Source: Poecilobothrus nobilitatus
Lineage: Eukaryota; Arthropoda; Insecta; Diptera; Dolichopodidae
DNA: 64,000 nucleotides
Assembly: GCA_947095535.1 (NCBI GenBank)
Contig: OX352772.1
Coordinates: forward strand, 105,098,449-105,162,448
Direction of reading: 5' to 3'
Positions 23,145 through 33,050 of this stretch are shown piece after piece (within the stretch, counting starts at the first letter, position 1; each line of letters opens with the position of its first letter). The notes beneath the pieces were generated by a model. That model saw only the letters and a program-made list of their open reading frames with translations, was not told the DNA's origin and made no database searches. The position numbers and the translations under genes are program-made.

Positions 23145-23880
23145 TGCATACAGTCTATTTAAAAAATAGAAATTATTAGCTATAGAACATTCTGAATTTT
23201 TTTTTTGTTCGTTTGTGTTAACCGTCCATTCATATGCAAACATAAAAATTTTTTTTTTCGTTTATGTTTACCATCCATTCATATAAATATAACTGTTGCC
23301 TACATATTCAAAAATAATTAATCTATAACTACATATATAAATAGCCATATATTCATTCATATACATATGTATCTATATTATGAGCTGAACTTCTCAGTGT
23401 TGCATTATATCATAATGCGGCAAAATTTTTAAAAAATTAAGAAAACGTTGCAAGCTAAATTCAAAATTTAAATAAAAATATTGCAATTTTATAATGTTCT
23501 TTATTTCCACTTAAAAATACGACCCTTTAAAAACTCTGATTTATACACTGCCTTGTTTTTTCTTTCTTTTCATAGCATAACATTTTAATATTTCTTTTTT
23601 TCTATTTGTTATGGATCTGTTTCTTCCAGTATTACATTTTACTTTTTTTTTCTGTTTTTTAGGTACGCTAAGAACTTATTTTTTTCTTTAATATTAAATT
23701 TATGCGTACAGTCTATTTAAAAATAGAAATTATTAGCTATAGAACATTCTGAATTTTATTTTTTGTTCGTTTATATTAACCGTCCATTCATATGCATACA
23801 TAAAATTTTTTTTTGTTCGTTTATGTTTACCGTCCATTCATATAAATATAACTGTTGCCTACATATTAAAAAATAAATCG
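23145..23880. repeat. Direct repeat of about 180 bp, 557 bp apart
   Basis: 23145-23325 and 23702-23880 share 'acagtctatttaaaaa', 'ctatagaacattctgaattt' and 'aactgttgcctacatatt' with few differences. Each copy also holds an internal near-duplicate of 'gttcgtttatgtt(a/t)accgtccattcatat'. It could be a solo-LTR-like pair or a tandem duplication; I see no TG...CA ends or primer site. Confidence 0.8.
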
Positions 23881-24180
23881 ATAAATCAACTAAATAATAA
23901 TAGTTGGGAATTTTCCTGACTGTGTTAGCAGATTTTTAATAGTACAGCACACATAAAAATATGCATACCATTTTTGTACATGTTTGTATCTACATATGTA
24001 GTAAAAAAATTTGGTTTTAAAAGTATGTAATTGAGAATATATTAAATTGCTTACTTCTAAATGCTAATGTTTTTGAATTAAAAAAAATTAGTTTGCTTTT
24101 TCTACACGATGTAGATATATATGTATGTATGTACATAATATATATTTTATGATTAATTCATAATTATTGTTACTGAAAAG

Positions 24181-24190
24181 AAAAATATTG
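24181..24190. repeat. Candidate 5' target-site duplication of the Jockey-like element
   Basis: AAAAATATTG directly precedes the inferred element start. The same ten bases occur directly after the 3' poly(A) at 29634-29643. The leading A bases could belong to the tail, so only TATTG is fully informative. Confidence 0.6.
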
Positions 24191-24218
24191 AGGTAGGCTC
24201 TGAGATCTTAATCGGTAT

Positions 24219-24225
24219 AGACGTG
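24219..24225 (+). promoter_or_regulatory. Downstream promoter element (AGACGTG)
   Basis: AGACGTG matches the core of the insect downstream promoter element, which lies about +28 to +33 in the internal promoters of Jockey-type elements. Counting from the inferred element start (24191) it begins at +29. No TCAGT-type initiator is visible at the start. Confidence 0.55.
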
Positions 24226-24419
24226 TTTATTCTGTGAATTAAATAAATATATTTTGAATATATTATATTATAAAATTTAATTATATTATAAAATTAATAT
24301 ATTTTGAATATATTATTTAGCGTTAAAAAGAAAAAAAATAAATAAGTACACATAATATAATGTTCATAAAAATAAAAAACAGAAAAAAAAAAACAAAGTT
24401 TTAGTGAGTTTTTTATAAT

Positions 24420-26015
24420 ATGGATTGCTTAACGCAATCCGAAAAAATTTGTGAAAAAAAAAATGACTTAAAAAATCATATAAATAAAAAACTTAATGAA
24501 TTAGCTAAACTTAAAACAGCAAAGCAAAATAATAAATTCAAAATGTCTGAAAATAAAAAACTTAAATTGTTGAGAAGTGAAAATACGAATTTGAAAAAAA
24601 AATTAAAAGAATTAGAAAAAATGATAAAAACACTAACAACAAAAACGCATGGTGAAATAAAAAAAGCATGTGCATCAGAAAAAAAAAAAAATAATAATCG
24701 TTCCTCCGAATCAATGGAATACGAAGACATCGACAAAGAAGATTCTCAAATCAACGAAGCTGAGAACGAAAACGATACAGCACAAACGTGTATTACAGAC
24801 AAACAAGAATTTGAAAAACAAATTGAAGTACTTTCGAAAAAAAATTTCGATAAAAAACGTGCGGGAAACATTTTGAATATAAACAATAAAAACAATAATA
24901 ATAATAATACAAACAAAAACAATAATCAAACCAATAATGTGACCAACAAAAACTTTGCTGATAATAGCAATAATAACAATATTGAAAGTAATAATACTTC
25001 TATTAAAAATAAAAAAATGCCACCTATAAGTGTGTTCAACACAGAATTTGAATTTCTAAAAAAAACAATTAAAATAAAAACAAACAGTTTCCTGACAAAA
25101 AAAATTTCGGAAACACATATAATCATATATACAAGTGATATTACGAATTTCAAAACAATTATAGAAATTCTAAAACAAACCCAGACGAATTTTTATACAT
25201 ACACCCCAAAAGAGGAAAAAAAAATGAGCCTCCTACTCAAAGGTTTGGATGCTTCATACAAAGAAGAGGAAGTATTAACCATACTAAAAGGTTTCAATAA
25301 TAATGAAATTAATTTTGAATCTGCAACCAGATTAAAAACCAAGAAGTCACAAGAAAATAATAAAACCTTGTCATATTTTATTATACAAGCATCTGCTGAC
25401 ACTAAAATTAACGAAGTAAAAAAAATCAAAGCCATTGATAATACAATAGTTCACAGGGAGAGCTTGATAAAGCATAAATCTCTCCAATGTACAAGATGCC
25501 AAAGATTTTCGCACTCAGCCGTAAACTGCAATATGGACTACCGTTGCGTTAAATGTGGTGAGAGTCATATTCCAGGAGAATGCAAAATAAATAAGGAAGA
25601 TGAAAGAAGTACGTTGTTTTGTGTGCTTTGCAACCAACATGGCCATCCAGCGTCTTATAAGAACTGCCCTGAGCACAAAAAAAGAGAACAACAAAAGGAA
25701 GAAGCAAAAAAAATATTAAAAGAAAAAATTACTAACAGGTACAATATGTTTCATAATTTTACTAACAAAAATATTACCTATGCAAATGCAGTAGGAAATA
25801 ATAATAGGAATAAAAATACTTTTAATAACAATAATAATACTAACAATAGCAATAATAGTTTTAATAATGATACTAATAGTAACTTACTAGAAAATTTAAA
25901 TAATAACATACTTGTACTTATACAAAAAATGAATTCTTTAGAAACAAAAATTACACAAAATTCCAATGATATAAAATATATTTTTGATACATTTAACATA
26001 CCCAATAATTATTAG
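24420..26015 (+). CDS. Jockey-like LINE ORF1 protein (gag-like, CCHC)
   Basis: 531 residues, the nucleic-acid-binding protein that packages the retrotransposon RNA. It has a Lys/Glu-rich, probably coiled-coil N-terminus (about 1-90), then an Asn-rich low-complexity tract (about 155-195). Next is a PRE_C2HC/RRM-like region (about 200-350: MSLLLKGLDASYKEEEVL, AIDNTIVHRESL). Three zinc knuckles follow at about 357-420 (CTRCQRFSHSAVNC, CVKCGESHIPGEC, CVLCNQHGHPASYKNC), and a second Asn-rich tail (about 460-495) comes before the C-terminus. The start at 24420 is the first ATG of the frame and follows an A-rich leader. It has no internal stop. The AAT-repeat-coded Asn tracts are unusual for such proteins and may vary in length. 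Confidence 0.88.
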   Translation: MDCLTQSEKICEKKNDLKNHINKKLNELAKLKTAKQNNKFKMSENKKLKLLRSENTNLKKKLKELEKMIKTLTTKTHGEIKKACASEKKKNNNRSSESMEYEDIDKEDSQINEAENENDTAQTCITDKQEFEKQIEVLSKKNFDKKRAGNILNINNKNNNNNNTNKNNNQTNNVTNKNFADNSNNNNIESNNTSIKNKKMPPISVFNTEFEFLKKTIKIKTNSFLTKKISETHIIIYTSDITNFKTIIEILKQTQTNFYTYTPKEEKKMSLLLKGLDASYKEEEVLTILKGFNNNEINFESATRLKTKKSQENNKTLSYFIIQASADTKINEVKKIKAIDNTIVHRESLIKHKSLQCTRCQRFSHSAVNCNMDYRCVKCGESHIPGECKINKEDERSTLFCVLCNQHGHPASYKNCPEHKKREQQKEEAKKILKEKITNRYNMFHNFTNKNITYANAVGNNNRNKNTFNNNNNTNNSNNSFNNDTNSNLLENLNNNILVLIQKMNSLETKITQNSNDIKYIFDTFNIPNNY

Positions 26016-26104
26016 ACATGTCATTAACAACAAATAACGTTAATTTATAAATAATTTCAATTAATGTTAACTCACTTGTCTCATATAACAAAAGGTTTTC
26101 TCTG

Positions 26105-29100
26105 ATGCATTTCGTAGAAGAAACAAAGACAGATATTCTCTGTCTTTGCGAAACTAAATTACAAAATAAACACTACCTTCAATTGGATGGATACAATATA
26201 GTACGACAAGATCGTTCCAACCAAGAAGGTAGTGGCACAGCAATTTGTATAAAAAAAAATATACAATACAATTTGTTACAAAAAAACCTCTATGACACAT
26301 TTCAATGCATTGAATTGAGTGTCATAAAATTAAATTTAAGAAATTTAGAAAAATTATTCGTAATTTCAATTTATGCTTCCCACAGAAACCAAAACAAATT
26401 TGTAGAAGAATTTCAAAAAATATTTGAAGCTTTAGATCTGGCTAATATTAATCATTATTATGTTATAGCTGGAGATTTCAACGCCAAACACATCTCTTGG
26501 CACAATGATAATAATAACAATCGAGGGGTTGCGTTATATAATTGGTTGGGTGTTAACAAAATACAATATAAATGTAACTTGTTAACACCAGATTTACCAA
26601 CATATCCCAGATGCAACTCTTATTTAGATCTAGCAATAATAGATATAAGATTAGAATCTGCACATAATAGACTATTGACCTTACCTTATGACAGTGATCA
26701 CAAAGCCATATATGCCAACTTATCGGTAGTTAGAGAAAATATAATAACCGAAAATCAACATCGATCCAGAAAAAAGTATTTATTTCACAAAACTAATTGG
26801 AATAAATTTAGAAAAAAACTGGATTACAATTTTGACAAAGAATACCAAACTGCAAACAACTACATAACAAGTGAAAATAACATTACCATAGACAAAATAG
26901 ACATGCATATAAACAAAATAAACAAAATTCTAACGCAGACCATGGACGAAACCATACCAATAGCCAAACAAGTAAACCATTTGAACAAATACACTTCTAC
27001 TAAACTCAAAAACTTACTAAGACACAAAAGCAAATTGCTAAACGATATACATAACATACACAAAAGAAATTTAATATTCTTACCACAAGAACATACTCTA
27101 CTTAAAAGCTTACTAAATAACATAAACAGCCTCATCAAACAAGAAATAAATAACGAAAAAAATAAATACTGGCATAATAGAATAAGAAATATTACTCCTA
27201 AAGACAATCGAAACATGTTTCCTGAAATTAAAAAACTTTTTCGAAATAGACCAGAGAACAATATAAAGGACGTACATATTGCCAATAATGACATGGACAT
27301 TTTAATAAATAACAATATTGACTATACAAAACTAGACAAAACATCTACAAATAAATACGTAGTGAAAAATAAAGAAGACATTTGTAAAATATTTGGTACA
27401 TACCTGGAAAGAAGCCACAATGTTACAGTATCAAATAACAATCATTTTCATACTAGAGTACGCCACAAAATTCAATCTTTTAGACGAACAAGCAATGGAC
27501 TAAAGCGAAATAATATCAGCTTATTTACATTTGACAGCACAAACACAGCCTACAATACACTAAACAGAAACAGCTACCTTACAAACTTTAATGAACTAGA
27601 CTCAAAAATTAAGAATTTGAAAAACAAAACTTCAGCTGGCATAGACGGTATTCCCAATGTGGTTCTAAAAAACTTATCAGTTAAGGTCATACAAAAATAT
27701 GTTATTTTATTTAACAATGCATTAAACTACTGCTACTTTCCTATACCATGGAAAATAGGAAAAGTGATCATGCTAAAAAAACCGGGTAAAGACCCTATAA
27801 ATCCTAATAACTATAGACCAATAAGCTTACTACCAAACATCAGTAAAGTTTTTGAATCTATAATTAATGACAAAATAGTAAATTTCGTAAATGAAAACCA
27901 GCTGTTAACTGAAAACCAATTTGGTTTCAGGTACAAACATAGCTCTGTACATGCTATTAATAAATTAACATCCGATATATGCTGGCACATAAACAAAGAA
28001 GAAGCGGTAGGCGCGTGTCTTATCGATTTAGAAAAAGCATTTAATAGTGTTTGGATAGATGGCTTGCTTTACAAGCTATTAAACTACAATTTTCCTAACC
28101 CATTAATAAGATTAATAATGGATATGATATCCAACAACGAATTTACTATAGCCAATAGCTCAAATATCGAACACAAATTTGTGATAAATAACGGTTTGCA
28201 GCAGGGCACAGTAAACTCCCCGATACTGTTTTCAATCTATTTAACAGAACTGTTAAATTTACTTGGAAGTAGTAAAGGAAGCAGTTACTCGATTGCATTT
28301 GCTGATGACCTTATAATTTATTTCGCTGGTAATAAAATAGCGGAAATTACAGCAAACGTTCAGAAACAATTCAACCTTGTCATTGATTATTGCAAGGTTT
28401 GGTTACTCAAAATGAACGTAGATAAATGTGAAGCAATACTATTTCGTAATACTGTTGATAAAACAAACAGTAATATTAGAAAATACTGGAAAAATTTCCA
28501 CATAAAAGCTTTGAACTCCACCAAAATTGACAGAAAAAAATCAGTCAAATATCTAGGTGTTGTTTTAAACCAACATTTAAACTACATTGATAATGTTAAA
28601 ACAAATTTAGAAAAGGGGACAAAAGCTTTCATGGCGTCCAAAAAACTTTTTTATAATAAAATTATCGATGAAAGAGTAAAAATTTTAGCATATCAAACTC
28701 TTGTTAGACCTGTCATCTCATATGCTGGACCCATTTGGTTCAACATAAGTGCAAGTCTAATGGAGAAAATAAGAAAATTTGAACGAAAATGCATAAGAGC
28801 CTGCGTAAACCTACACAGAAAACCCGAAACGGATTACAAGCATTTTTACTCCAATAAATGTTTGTACCGTAAAGCAAATATAATCAGATTCGACAATTTT
28901 TTAATAAAAATTGTTCGCAATCACTTTGAAAGATCTCTTAACACAAATGAAAATGGTCTAATATCCAAAATTTATTACCACAATGAAGAGTATATTAAAA
29001 ATAGTTTAAAAACGGGTATTATTGCTCCCGAACATTTTATATATCTGGATTCTAAGGGGTATATTCAAAACCACGAACATGTCCCGCTATTATATCACTA

Positions 29101-29236
29101 TAATAGACGGGCCACATGCAAGTGCATAGAATATAACCTAAACAACATTGAGACTAGTTTGTTAAAATATGATATGTTTATTCCTGAAAAGGACAAACAT
29201 TTATCTAAGAATTATTGGTGGTTGGATACTTTGTGA
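26105..29236 (+). CDS. Jockey-like LINE ORF2 (endonuclease and reverse transcriptase)
   Basis: 1043 residues from the first in-frame ATG; the open frame extends upstream to 26051 without an ATG. The apurinic-type endonuclease spans about 1-215 (CETKLQ, AGDFNAKHISW, SDHKAIYANL). The reverse transcriptase spans about 520-790 (NNYRPISLL, LIDLEKAFNSVW, LQQGTVNSPILFSIYL, FADDLIIYF), followed by a Jockey-type thumb and C-terminus (KYLGVVLNQHLNY, SYAGPIWFN). The conserved first endonuclease strand (SINVNSL, with its Asn) is coded at 26057-26077, before the ATG. Translation from 26105 would therefore lose it. ORF2 may use reinitiation, a non-AUG start, or carry a small frameshift near 26045-26050. 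Otherwise no defect is visible. Confidence 0.9.
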   Translation: MHFVEETKTDILCLCETKLQNKHYLQLDGYNIVRQDRSNQEGSGTAICIKKNIQYNLLQKNLYDTFQCIELSVIKLNLRNLEKLFVISIYASHRNQNKFVEEFQKIFEALDLANINHYYVIAGDFNAKHISWHNDNNNNRGVALYNWLGVNKIQYKCNLLTPDLPTYPRCNSYLDLAIIDIRLESAHNRLLTLPYDSDHKAIYANLSVVRENIITENQHRSRKKYLFHKTNWNKFRKKLDYNFDKEYQTANNYITSENNITIDKIDMHINKINKILTQTMDETIPIAKQVNHLNKYTSTKLKNLLRHKSKLLNDIHNIHKRNLIFLPQEHTLLKSLLNNINSLIKQEINNEKNKYWHNRIRNITPKDNRNMFPEIKKLFRNRPENNIKDVHIANNDMDILINNNIDYTKLDKTSTNKYVVKNKEDICKIFGTYLERSHNVTVSNNNHFHTRVRHKIQSFRRTSNGLKRNNISLFTFDSTNTAYNTLNRNSYLTNFNELDSKIKNLKNKTSAGIDGIPNVVLKNLSVKVIQKYVILFNNALNYCYFPIPWKIGKVIMLKKPGKDPINPNNYRPISLLPNISKVFESIINDKIVNFVNENQLLTENQFGFRYKHSSVHAINKLTSDICWHINKEEAVGACLIDLEKAFNSVWIDGLLYKLLNYNFPNPLIRLIMDMISNNEFTIANSSNIEHKFVINNGLQQGTVNSPILFSIYLTELLNLLGSSKGSSYSIAFADDLIIYFAGNKIAEITANVQKQFNLVIDYCKVWLLKMNVDKCEAILFRNTVDKTNSNIRKYWKNFHIKALNSTKIDRKKSVKYLGVVLNQHLNYIDNVKTNLEKGTKAFMASKKLFYNKIIDERVKILAYQTLVRPVISYAGPIWFNISASLMEKIRKFERKCIRACVNLHRKPETDYKHFYSNKCLYRKANIIRFDNFLIKIVRNHFERSLNTNENGLISKIYYHNEEYIKNSLKTGIIAPEHFIYLDSKGYIQNHEHVPLLYHYNRRATCKCIEYNLNNIETSLLKYDMFIPEKDKHLSKNYWWLDTL

Positions 29237-29708
29237 AATGTATAAATAATAGTTTTTTTTTGTTGTTAAAAAAAATTAATAATAGGATTAGGTTTATATT
29301 AAGTTAGTTAGGTGTAGATTTAGTTTTAGTTTAAGTAGTATAAGTTTTAATTTAACATAAGTTTTAAATAAAATAAAAATGGAAACAAATTTTGGTTTTT
29401 AATACAAATTTTCCAAAACATAATTATTATAAAAACTTTTTCGACATGAAATATTAAATAAACAAAAGAATATTAATAATGTTACTAGATAAAAACTAAA
29501 AAAAATAAAAATATAGTATTTAAGGTTTTAGTCATAAATAATGTAAGAATAAATATTAGTTTTGTAAACTTTTTTTCCTAATTGTAAACTTTGAGATATT
29601 GAATAAAATAAAAAAAAAAAAAAAAAGAAAAAAAAAAATATTGTTGTTATTTACTATTTTTAAAAAAGACTGGATTTCTTATTTTTAATATATTCTTTTT
29701 GTTGTTTA

Positions 29709-29939
29709 ATGTTTTTACATAATTGGAAATATATTCTTAGTTTTTATACTTCAGAAAAAGGCATTAGTGGTGCAGATTATTATTCCCTAATAGATCTTAA
29801 TTTAAAGGCAGCTCCCAATTTAGATATCAATGTTAGGGCCATAATATGCGATTTTAATATGTTAAGAGTTTCGAAAGAAAAGCCTATTTTAATTATAATT
29901 AAGAAAGGAAAAACACAAAATTTAACACTTGCTTACTAA
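29709..29939 (+). pseudogene. P-element/THAP9-like transposase fragment
   Basis: 76 codons. GISGADYYSLIDLNLKAA and LDINVRAIICDFN resemble the part of P-element/THAP9-type transposases that carries a catalytic Asp within 'vrAvicD', followed by LRVSKEKPILI. The segment ends in a stop soon after, where the family normally continues towards a 'DvPHL' motif, so it is a fragment. The Jockey-like element inserted just upstream (ends 29633) and may have separated it from its 5' part. The call rests on remembered family motifs. Confidence 0.55.
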
Positions 29940-31180
29940 ATTTTAAGTAAATGTATATTAAGTTTTACACTGTGTTCTCAAGTGCGGCACATTAATTTGT
30001 TTACACATTCATATCCTTCAAATTCATCGCTTTCAAACCAAAAATATTTTCGAAGCACATATTATTACATATTTTGAAGTATGTACCTATGTATATGTAC
30101 GCATACAATGCAATGGTCTAAATAAAAAACAATATAGTCTTTTATAGAAAAAAAAAAAACATTTATGTATTACGTATACGTATTGGTATTGGTATTGGTG
30201 AGTTTAGTAAATTTAGATAAAATGTTTTATTTTGGTTCTGTAATAATTCTGTTAAAAATTCTGTTATATCTTTGTATGAAAATTTAATTTTGAAATTAAG
30301 CTAATTTCTCTAATGTTTTTCGATATTATTATTTTAAAATCATGTATTGTCATCGGGATCTGATCTAATGAAGAAAATTTCAAGTCTCTAGCTCAACGGG
30401 AAGTGTGTTTAAAATGGCTTCTAAGATTCCATCCTTTACCCAACCAAGTTAATAAAAAGCTGTTAAAAAAGCGAAGTCATATTTTTAATTTTTGTATGAA
30501 CTGAATAAGAACAAAAGAAAAAAAGAATGCTAGAAAATAGAGAAATATTATTTTACGAACATTATTATCGGGTGTCAAAGTACACCCGATTTTTTGTTTG
30601 TATTTGCTATAATATAATATAGGTATATACATACAATATAATATACATAAAGTTTAATAAACTTCCTTGTCAAAAATTTAATTTAGAATAAATATTATAA
30701 CCTTTTATTGATTAAATGATATAAGATGAAGTTTGAAATTATTGGGCCAAGCTTGAGGTAGCTTCTATGCAATTTTTTTTTTGTATATTTTAATGAAAAT
30801 GAGTAATGAATTAATTAAAAAATATACTAATTGAAGGATAAGCAGAGTGATAGAATATGTATTTTAACACTACAAAAGGGTTCATACCGGTACTTGGAGT
30901 TGACAGGGGCAACTGATTTTTCCTCATTTAAGAAAAAATGCGATATATGGGATAAAAATATATATGTACATACATTTATATATATACACGTTACATACTT
31001 TGTAGTAAATATAAAATATACATAAAAATATAATATATGTAGGTTTGATTTTTATTAATAAAAATGCATACATATATTTTATTATTTTACCACATTTAAA
31101 TTTAAATTAGCATGTTTTCATTATTACCAATATTGAATGTGGCGAAAATAAAATACGGATCTGATTATTACTTCTACTAT
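29940..31180. other. Non-coding stretch
   Basis: No gene is recognised. It includes a short GTATTG repeat (30178-30200) and a perfect hairpin (30567-30590). The frame 30831-31025 has no recognisable domain. Confidence 0.5.
30567..30590. other. Perfect 9-bp stem hairpin followed by T run
   Basis: 'atcgggtgt' (30567-30575) pairs perfectly with 'acacccgat' (30582-30590) across a 6-base loop, followed by six T. It has terminator-like geometry, but in a eukaryotic setting its role is unknown. It could be the end of a small element. Confidence 0.5.
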
Positions 31181-32200
31181 TGCGTTTATTTTATTTTATT
31201 TATTATTTAATCTTTATTCTTCATTGGAAATTCATACAAAATGCTTACAACTAATAAAATATTATGATTAAGGAGAAAAAAAAAACTTAAAAATACATTA
31301 CTTCATTACAATAACAATAATAACCACTAAAGTGATTTATAAAATTGCTTTAAAAAATTCAAAATTTACTAAGAAAATATATTTTAAAAATTTTTTCTAA
31401 ACTAAAACTACAAAAGCTTAAAATCAAAAAATCCAATTAAGAATAAGTGATGGTATTATATATTAAAATAAAATAATGTTAAATACCATATCAATTAAGA
31501 GTTCAACAATGTAAAAAGGTGAGGTGATAAAGGAAATTAAAATTTATATAATACAAAAAAAAAATATTAAGAAAATATAATACAAAAGATAAAAATATTA
31601 AGAAAATATATTACAAGAAGAAGCAAAACAAAATTAAAAGAGCAAAAGTGATGAAAGAATAATAATTTCTGTATCAAATTAAATAAAAAAAAGAAAAATT
31701 AAAAAAAAATTTATAAGTACCACAAAAACTTAATCTAATCAAGTAAATGCTTAATTACATTGTGATCAAACTGCAGAAGCCAAAGCTAGACAAGTTTTAG
31801 AAATTTTCTCAAAAATCTTAACCTTCCTGATATACAAAGGAGCCCTATTAAATAATCTTGCCGCTGTTATGAAGTAGGAGTTCCGAAAGTTTGTAGTCCT
31901 AAAACTACAAGGAATAATAACTGTGTAATCAAAATTGGAGCGCAAATTGTAATTGTTTGAGATTCTGGAATTCAAATAGCCACATTTTTTGTAAAATATC
32001 TTTAGCACTTTCAAGAAGTATAAATGTCTTATTGGAAGAACTTCAAGTTTTTTAAAAAGATCCAATGAGTGATATCTTCTGTTTTTTTTTAAAGTTTTTC
32101 GCATAATTCACTTTTGGAGGGTTACAATTGGGTTAATCTTATTACAGTAAGCCCCTCCCCAGCAAGCTATTCCATATTGTAGCCTAGAATGGTAAATTCC
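31180..32200 (-). pseudogene. LINE ORF2 3' fragment with UTR
   Basis: The frame 31766-32104 plus bases up to about 32190 encode the C-terminal end of a non-LTR reverse transcriptase. LQYGIACWGGAY sits at about 32145-32180 and LFKKLEVLPIRHLYFLKVL in the thumb, followed by NYNLRSNFDY, a run typical of Jockey/CR1 C-termini. The 3' UTR probably runs leftwards to about 31180, where the minus strand shows AATAAAG and an (AAATA)n-like tail. It is strongly 5'-truncated; the catalytic core is absent. Confidence 0.65.
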
Positions 32201-33050
32201 ATGATAAACGTTTTCCTTTTAGTAATAGCTATTACCTATCATATAAAGCACAAAATGTGTTTAGAAATTCCGTTAACCCGTTCCGCCGCAAGGACTTTTA
32301 AAACAATTTTTCATCTTTTCATTATCACGTCTATACCATCTGTAAGCAAAAATATTGGCTGCAAGAACTACACTACACAAACAATAACAAAATTATTAAA
32401 AAGAACTATTTGGTCTTCAATTTTTAATGTTAGCGCAACCCGTTTTTAGATATGTATATCAAAATAACTTAAATTGTACCAAATTTGACTAAAATAATCT
32501 TTTAATGTTCTTAATTATATTTAATATTCAAATAAAAAGCAGAAATGTGTAATTTACTAATGATTAAATTAACGTAAAAACAAAATAAAAATTCTCTTTA
32601 AATTAAATTATTTAGATTATAACATCTCTTTAAATTAAATATTTTTTTTAATTTATAATGTTTTTTTTTTTTTAGTTTGATGTTAACATATACAGCTTTA
32701 ATCTTGAGATCGACAAAATCGAAAAATTGTATTTTAAAAAGAAGAAAATAATTAACTAAGGTTTAAGGACGGAAAAACATGTTGATAAGTAGTTCTAATT
32801 ATTCAAAAACGATATTTTTATTTAAGAATATTAGGAACGGATCGTAAAATTACTTTAAATTATTCAAATTTCCAAAATTACTTTAAGAAATAAACAGGAA
32901 AAGTGACATCGTAATAACACAAAACACAAGATCATTTTAGAAATTAGGAGCACTAGTTTATTGGAATGTTTGTAATGTCCTCATCGGAAATGCTTCCAAT
33001 GCTTGTTTTAAATAACTCTAGATACGAAAATAATTAAAACACTAGTTAAA
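32201..33050. other. Upstream region of the kekkon-like gene
   Basis: No supported gene. The open frame at 32189-32449 has no recognisable domain on either strand. The stretch is A+T rich, with repeated 'aaattactttaa' phrases near 32845-32890. The promoter or upstream exons of the kekkon-like gene may be here, but I can point to no element. Confidence 0.45.

Larger units (their letters stand above)
22865..24190. other. Non-coding stretch with a direct repeat
   Basis: No gene is supported. Contents: the direct repeat described at 23145-23880, several (AT) and T runs, and the left flank of the Jockey-like element, ending in its candidate target duplication (24181-24190). Confidence 0.5.
24191..29633 (+). 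mobile_element. Near-intact Jockey-like non-LTR retrotransposon, 5.44 kb
   Basis: Start and end are set by the candidate target duplication (24181-24190 and 29634-29643). Layout: a 229-bp 5' leader with a downstream promoter element; ORF1 (24420-26015) with three zinc knuckles; a 35-bp intercistronic gap before the ORF2 open frame (26051-29236); a roughly 0.35-kb 3' UTR; and an A-rich tail (29604-29640). All catalytic motifs of endonuclease and reverse transcriptase are present. There is no RNase H domain, as is usual for Jockey. It is the youngest-looking element in the window. Confidence 0.88.

Noticed and set aside
24476..25435. Several minus-strand hydrophobic frames over the Jockey-like ORF1
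   Set aside because: Shadows produced by the Lys/Asn-rich coding sequence on the other strand.
26860..27315. 151-codon minus-strand hydrophobic frame with Cys and Leu runs
   Set aside because: Lies wholly inside the intact ORF2 and is its antisense; membrane-like composition is an artefact.
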